Below are positions 60,281 through 64,000 of a stretch of DNA of 64,000 bases, piece by piece. A model generated the notes under the pieces. That model was not told where the DNA came from, did not search any database, and worked only from the letters and a program-made list of their open reading frames with translations. The position numbers and the translations under genes were made by a program. This DNA comes from UBA5536 sp964592595 (GTDB lineage: Bacteria > Bacteroidota > Bacteroidia > Bacteroidales > F082): assembly GCA_964592595.1 (NCBI GenBank), contig CAZQFH010000004.1, forward strand, positions 46,001 to 110,000. Direction: 5' to 3'. Positions within the stretch are counted from its first letter, which is position 1, and every line of letters starts with the position of its first letter.

Positions 60281-61888
60281 TTACATTCTGAAGACTCCAT
60301 ATTGTTGTTCGGGGAAGGGCTTATTCAATGCGGCGGCAATTCCCAAAGCCAGTATTTTTCGGGTATCAGCGGGATCGATAATGCCGTCGTCCCACAGCCG
60401 TGCCGTGCTGTAATAAGCTGATCCTTCGCGCTCGTATTTTTCGAGAATAGGTTTTTTGAGGGCGTCAATTGCTTCCTGCGTCATCTCGATTCCTTTGGCT
60501 CGTAACTGATCTTGTTTTACGGTTGCCAGCACATTGGCAGCCTGTTCGCCCCCCATCACAGAGATTTTGGCATTAGGCCACATAAATAGCAAGCGCGGGC
60601 CAAAGGCACGACCTGCCATGCCGTAGTTGCCTGCTCCAAATGAACCTCCGAAAATCACTGTAAATTTAGGAACATTAGCATTTGAGACGGCATGTACCAT
60701 TTTGGCACCGTCTTTGGCAATTCCACCCCGTTCAAAATCCTTGCCAACCATAAAACCGGTGATGTTTTGCAGAAAAATCAGTGGAATTTTACGTGAAGTA
60801 CACAACTCAATAAAATGCGTGGCTTTGAGTGCTGATTCTGAAAACAACACGCCATAATTAGCAATAATTCCCACGGGAAACCCCATGATATGCGCAAATC
60901 CTGTTACCAGCGTGGTGGCGTATCGCACTTTAAACTCCTGAAAACGTGAGCCATCTACGATACGTGCTATAATCTCACGTGGATCAACCTGTTTGCGCAG
61001 GTCGAGCGGTGCAATACCATAAAGCTCTTTCGGGTCGTAAAGCGGTTCTTCCGGCTCAATGATATCAAGTGTTTGGGTGTTTTTTGGTTGCAGGTTTTCG
61101 AAGATATTTCTGCAAATTTGAATAGCATGTGTGTCGTTCTCAGCAAAATGGTCGGCCACACCTGAAACGGCGGTGTGCACATCGGCTCCGCCTAGATCTT
61201 CTGCTGTTACTTCTTCGCCTGTGGCAGCCTTTACTAACGGCGGGCCGCCAAGGAAAATAGTTCCTTGATTTTTAACGATGATGGTTTCGTCACTCATTGC
61301 GGGTACATAAGCACCTCCTGCTGTGCAGCTTCCCATCACAATGGCCACCTGTGCCAGCCCCATGGCCGACATACGGGCCTGATTAAAGAAAAAGCGACCA
61401 AAGTGATCCCGATCAGGAAAAACAGTGTCCTGTTCTGGTAAAAAGGCACCTCCCGAATCAACCATATAAACGCATGGCAGGCCGTTTTCCAAGGCAATTT
61501 CCTGTGCACGCAAATGCTTTTTGATCGTGTATTGCATGTATGTGCCTCCTTTTACGGTAGCATCATTGGCGATGATTACGGTTTCGCGCCCATGAATCAC
61601 GCCAATGCCGGTGACAATTCCTGCTGAGGGGAATCCGTTTTCATAAAGCTCGTATGCTGCCATGGGCGAAAGCTCCAGAAAGGGGGTGTTTTTATCGATT
61701 AAAAGGTCGATGCGCTCGCGGGCAAGCAATTTGTTGCGGTTTTTATGCTTTTCAACAGCATCGGAACTTCTACCCGAAATGCTTTGTTTCAGGCGTTGCT
61801 GATAGGTTTTCATCACAACTTCATAGGCCTTTATATTGGCCTGAAAGCTTTCGGAACTGGTGTCGATTTTTGACTGGATAGTGTACAA
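60281..61888 (-). CDS. liuB: Acyl-CoA carboxylase beta subunit (MCC-beta-like)
   Basis: About 535 residues from TTG 61888, where the N-terminus YTIQSKIDTSSESFQANIKA matches methylcrotonyl-CoA carboxylase beta subunits; the longer frame from 61945 adds 19 residues without a family match. Carboxyltransferase domains: KNRNKLLARERIDLLIDKNT, FLELSPMAAYELYENGFPSA, YMVDSGGAFLPEQDTVFPDR (typical of MCC-beta), MGSCTAGGAYVPAMSDE, IFLGGPPLVKAATGEEV and FGGSFGAGNYGMAGRAF. First gene of the operon beta, hydratase, alpha, dehydrogenase. No perfect -7 box is seen upstream. Confidence 0.92.
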   Translation of the reverse strand: MYTIQSKIDTSSESFQANIKAYEVVMKTYQQRLKQSISGRSSDAVEKHKNRNKLLARERIDLLIDKNTPFLELSPMAAYELYENGFPSAGIVTGIGVIHGRETVIIANDATVKGGTYMQYTIKKHLRAQEIALENGLPCVYMVDSGGAFLPEQDTVFPDRDHFGRFFFNQARMSAMGLAQVAIVMGSCTAGGAYVPAMSDETIIVKNQGTIFLGGPPLVKAATGEEVTAEDLGGADVHTAVSGVADHFAENDTHAIQICRNIFENLQPKNTQTLDIIEPEEPLYDPKELYGIAPLDLRKQVDPREIIARIVDGSRFQEFKVRYATTLVTGFAHIMGFPVGIIANYGVLFSESALKATHFIELCTSRKIPLIFLQNITGFMVGKDFERGGIAKDGAKMVHAVSNANVPKFTVIFGGSFGAGNYGMAGRAFGPRLLFMWPNAKISVMGGEQAANVLATVKQDQLRAKGIEMTQEAIDALKKPILEKYEREGSAYYSTARLWDDGIIDPADTRKILALGIAAALNKPFPEQQYGVFRM

Positions 61889-62073
61889 AGCGGTCGTTTT
61901 AAGTTTAGTTGAACAAAAATGAATTCCGAAATACCGGAATTGCACAGCAAGGGGTAAAAGTAAAAAAAATGTGGAAATGCGAGGAGAATTAGCTGGCTGA
62001 AGTTATAAGAAGGGTTGGTATATGGTAGAAAAATGAATTTATTTGCACTCAAATCTCCAATGTAGTTCAGAAT

Positions 62074-62460
62074 TTATTTCTTTGAACTTTTTCTTTCAAT
62101 TTTTTCGATTACGCTTTCAAAATCACTATCATTAAATTGTTTTAGTTGGTTTTGAATAAACTTACTATACGCTTTCTCAGCATTTTCTTTTGCTAATTCA
62201 TGTGAGATACTTCCGGCATGAGATAATATTTCACGATCATTTAAGCTTAAAAACCCGTTTAATTTTTCAATCCAATCCTTCATATACATTGGTAATCTCC
62301 TTAGGGCTTGGCCTTGCGCGAAAATTAGGTTTTGCTCCACTAAATTATTCAACGCAGTCAATTTATCTTCGTTCAGGTAGTTTTGCCGCTTTTGGTCTGG
62401 TATATAATTAGTTGTGATTTGTTTTCTGCCATGGATTTTGTTTGTTTTCTTAAGAGGCAA
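62074..62460 (-). pseudogene. C-terminal fragment of a RhuM-family protein
   Basis: About 125 residues match the C-terminal third of RhuM 'virulence' proteins: NYLNEDKLTALNNLVEQNLI, RLPMYMKDWIEKLNGFLSLN and DREILSHAGSISHELAKENA. The N-terminal two thirds are missing; upstream of 62460 the frame meets no RhuM-like sequence. RhuM genes usually travel with mobile or defence-linked DNA. Here only a remnant is left, in the spacer between the carboxylase operon and the lyase gene. The apparent TTG start is unlikely to be real. Confidence 0.75.
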
Positions 62461-62743
62461 TTATACTTTGAACGGATTTCACTCATAATATTTTGTGAGA
62501 TTATTTATTTATTTTGAAGAAAGCAGGTAAATTTAATAATAGTTTATTTTTTTATTCGGTTAAAAATAGAAATAAATTAGCAGGATAGGATGTTTTACTC
62601 TCAATTGATCAATTAGCTTTTCAACTTCATCAACAAAAACCTCCCTAACATGTAAATTATCTTGCTTTTTGCACAGATCGAAAAATCTGCATATTTTAGC
62701 CACGCTTAAAAACGCAATGCTTGCTAACCCAAATCAAAACATA

Positions 62744-63754
62744 ATGAATTATCCTAAAAAAGTTGTTATCGGAGATATTACTGTTCGTGACGGCTTTCAG
62801 CACGAGGAAAAGTTTATTTCAACCGCAGCAAAATTATGGCTCACCGAAGAGTTGATTTTATCAGGTTTTAAACATCTCGAACTCACGAATTTTGGCAATC
62901 CAAAGGGAATGCCGCAGTTTAAGGATGCTGATGAGCTTTTTAAAAGTGTTCGCGGTAGCAAAAGGATTCAGCACCTGCTTCCGGAAGTAAAACTTACCGC
63001 TGTAACCATCCGCGAAAAAGCGGTTGAACGTGCCATCGAAGCCCGAAAAGCAGGCTATGGCCCCGACAGGATTTTGTTAATGGTAAGCACCAGTGAATCG
63101 CATCAGATGAAAAATTCCGGTCTCACTATCGAAGAATATTTTAAAATGGCCGAAAAATATATTCCTATGGCATTGGATGCAGGCATGAAAGTGAATGGCA
63201 CGGTAAGTACCATTTGGGGCTGCCCGATTGAAGGCCTCACAGAAATGAGTAAGGCAGTTGATTTTGCACAACGCTGGTTCGATGTAGGTGCTACGGATAT
63301 CGAGCATGCTGATCACGATGGCTCAGCTTCCCCTGACAGAATTTACCGGTATTTCTCGATGCTAATGGATAAGTTCCAAAATCCTTCCAAACATATTGTT
63401 CACCTGCATACCACGCGCGGCTGGGGATTGGCTAATGTGCTTGCGGCTTTGCAGGCTGGCATGACTAATTACGAATCGACCATGGGGGGCATTGGCGGAC
63501 AACCGGCTAATTTTGTTGATGGTGTGCCGGTTTCAGGTACTGGCGAATATTATTACAACGAAGCGACTGCTGTTGGTTTGGTAACAACCGAAGATATGGT
63601 GGTGATGATGGACGAGATGGGTATTGAAACCAATTTGGATATCGATCGTATTTTGAAAACCGGAAAAATGGTTGAAAGAATTATAGGCCGTAAGCTGCGT
63701 TCCGAGAGTATTTATCAGGGTCGCATTCCAAAATCGCTTTCCGGAAGAAAATAG
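62744..63754 (+). CDS. DRE-TIM metallolyase, HMG-CoA lyase-like but without the catalytic Cys
   Basis: 336 residues from the ATG at 62744 (MNYPKKVVIGDITVRDGFQH). Metal-binding RDG motif at the end of strand 1; VHLHTTRGWGLANVLAALQA with the metal-ligand His pair (His220 and His222). Aligned on that His pair, the HMG-CoA lyase catalytic Cys (GGCPYA) falls exactly on Gln253 in GGIGGQPAN, and a 13-residue insertion with DGVPVSGTGEYYYNEA follows, before GLVTTEDMVVMMD. By position it should cleave HMG-CoA to acetyl-CoA and acetoacetate, the last step of leucine breakdown, but the missing Cys makes another reaction in the family possible. Divergent from the carboxylase operon. Confidence 0.85.
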   Translation: MNYPKKVVIGDITVRDGFQHEEKFISTAAKLWLTEELILSGFKHLELTNFGNPKGMPQFKDADELFKSVRGSKRIQHLLPEVKLTAVTIREKAVERAIEARKAGYGPDRILLMVSTSESHQMKNSGLTIEEYFKMAEKYIPMALDAGMKVNGTVSTIWGCPIEGLTEMSKAVDFAQRWFDVGATDIEHADHDGSASPDRIYRYFSMLMDKFQNPSKHIVHLHTTRGWGLANVLAALQAGMTNYESTMGGIGGQPANFVDGVPVSGTGEYYYNEATAVGLVTTEDMVVMMDEMGIETNLDIDRILKTGKMVERIIGRKLRSESIYQGRIPKSLSGRK

Positions 63755-64000
63755 CAGCCGAAAATTGCTAAGCCTAATTACACGCTGAAAAGATTCTCCC
63801 GCAGATGACGCTGATTTTCGCTGATACTATTTATGGTGATAGCTGATAATTAAAATCATAAATCTGTATCCATCTGCTAAACTATCCTTGAGTCTGGCTG
63901 GTTTTCAGGAAAATATTTGCCATAACAAACACAAGCTCTAAAAAGCTTATATAAAGTCTAATAATTTACTTCACAAACATTTTTAAGTTCTTCATTTGGT
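63755..64000. other. Right-end spacer with a short repeat-like stretch
   Basis: No ORF. Bases 63801-63825 read GCAGATGACGCTGATTTTCG and CTGAT, with the internal echo CGCTGAT twice; this resembles scattered intergenic repeats from memory. The rest is AT-rich. Confidence 0.4.

Overview
The window is one 64-kb stretch of a Bacteroidota chromosome, most like a free-living or environmental Bacteroidales-type lineage. The evidence is the repeated Bacteroidota promoter signature (-7 TAnnTTTG, best seen with its -33 TTTG at the tRNA gene), an F-type ATP synthase with a signal-peptide-bearing long a subunit and a short epsilon subunit, an UpxY-like NusG paralogue, a GH92 mannosidase, a TonB receptor with a carboxypeptidase-regulatory N-terminus, and many non-ATG starts without clear Shine-Dalgarno sequences. 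There are no rRNA genes, no CRISPR array and no recognisable transposase or integrase.

Layout. 1-6 kb: 3' part of ileS, a TraR/DksA-like regulator, lspA, then atpD-atpC. 6-12 kb: ferritin and atpG-A-H-F-E-B on the opposite strand, so the ATP synthase genes form two convergent halves around a bidirectional terminator. 12-21 kb: a SnoaL-like lipoprotein, inorganic pyrophosphatase, a secreted metallophosphoesterase, a four-gene MacAB-type efflux operon and a DUF819 membrane protein. 21-27.5 kb: RNase H1-like protein, a GldH-like lipoprotein, then a short exopolysaccharide export operon (Wza, Wzc with a tyrosine-rich tail, UpxY-like antiterminator, UDP-sugar epimerase), closed by tRNA-Ala(GGC). 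28-36 kb: polyphosphate glucokinase, GH92 mannosidase, and a four-gene operon of unknown envelope proteins ending in a large leucine-rich-repeat protein. 36-44 kb: Elp3-like radical SAM protein coupled to a GME-fold protein, a UbiA-like membrane protein, a three-domain acyl-activating/ACP/acyltransferase fusion, and a patch of decay with two broken genes (a DUF3089-like hydrolase and a SulP transporter). 44-51 kb: a beta-oxidation-type operon (enoyl-CoA hydratase, 3-hydroxyacyl-CoA dehydrogenase, SCP2-type thiolase, ElbB, FabK/NMO-like enzyme, acyl-CoA dehydrogenase). 51-54 kb: a cysteine-rich metal-handling cluster (HYC_CC_PP protein, TonB receptor, HMA protein). 54-56.3 kb: an AAA/DUF4143 ATPase behind three 33-bp tandem repeats, and a toxin-antitoxin pair flanked by 37-bp direct repeats. 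56.3-63.8 kb: a leucine/isovalerate catabolic set (acyl-CoA dehydrogenase, biotin-dependent carboxylase alpha and beta, enoyl-CoA hydratase, and a DRE-TIM lyase on the other strand), with a RhuM fragment between.

How the parts work together. Two acyl-CoA modules dominate the right half: a general or butyrate-type beta-oxidation operon and a methylcrotonyl-CoA-carboxylase operon, which together would feed acetyl-CoA to a respiratory chain and the ATP synthase. The left-centre is envelope biology: lipoprotein processing, efflux, exopolysaccharide export and an unknown secreted LRR operon.

Most noteworthy: (1) a toxin-antitoxin mini-island between 37-bp repeats that copy the 3' end of an acyl-CoA dehydrogenase gene, with a toxin broken by one TGA codon; (2) the 33-bp iterons overlapping the ATPase promoter; (3) an LRR protein built from repeated WW...WR modules; (4) a lyase beside the leucine operon in which the residue aligned with the catalytic Cys of HMG-CoA lyase is Gln; (5) a Gly-Tyr microsatellite in the Wzc tail; (6) several genes whose -7 element ends 4-7 bases before the start codon, suggesting leaderless mRNAs. 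Family names are recognised by eye from the translated proteins; no database search was run.
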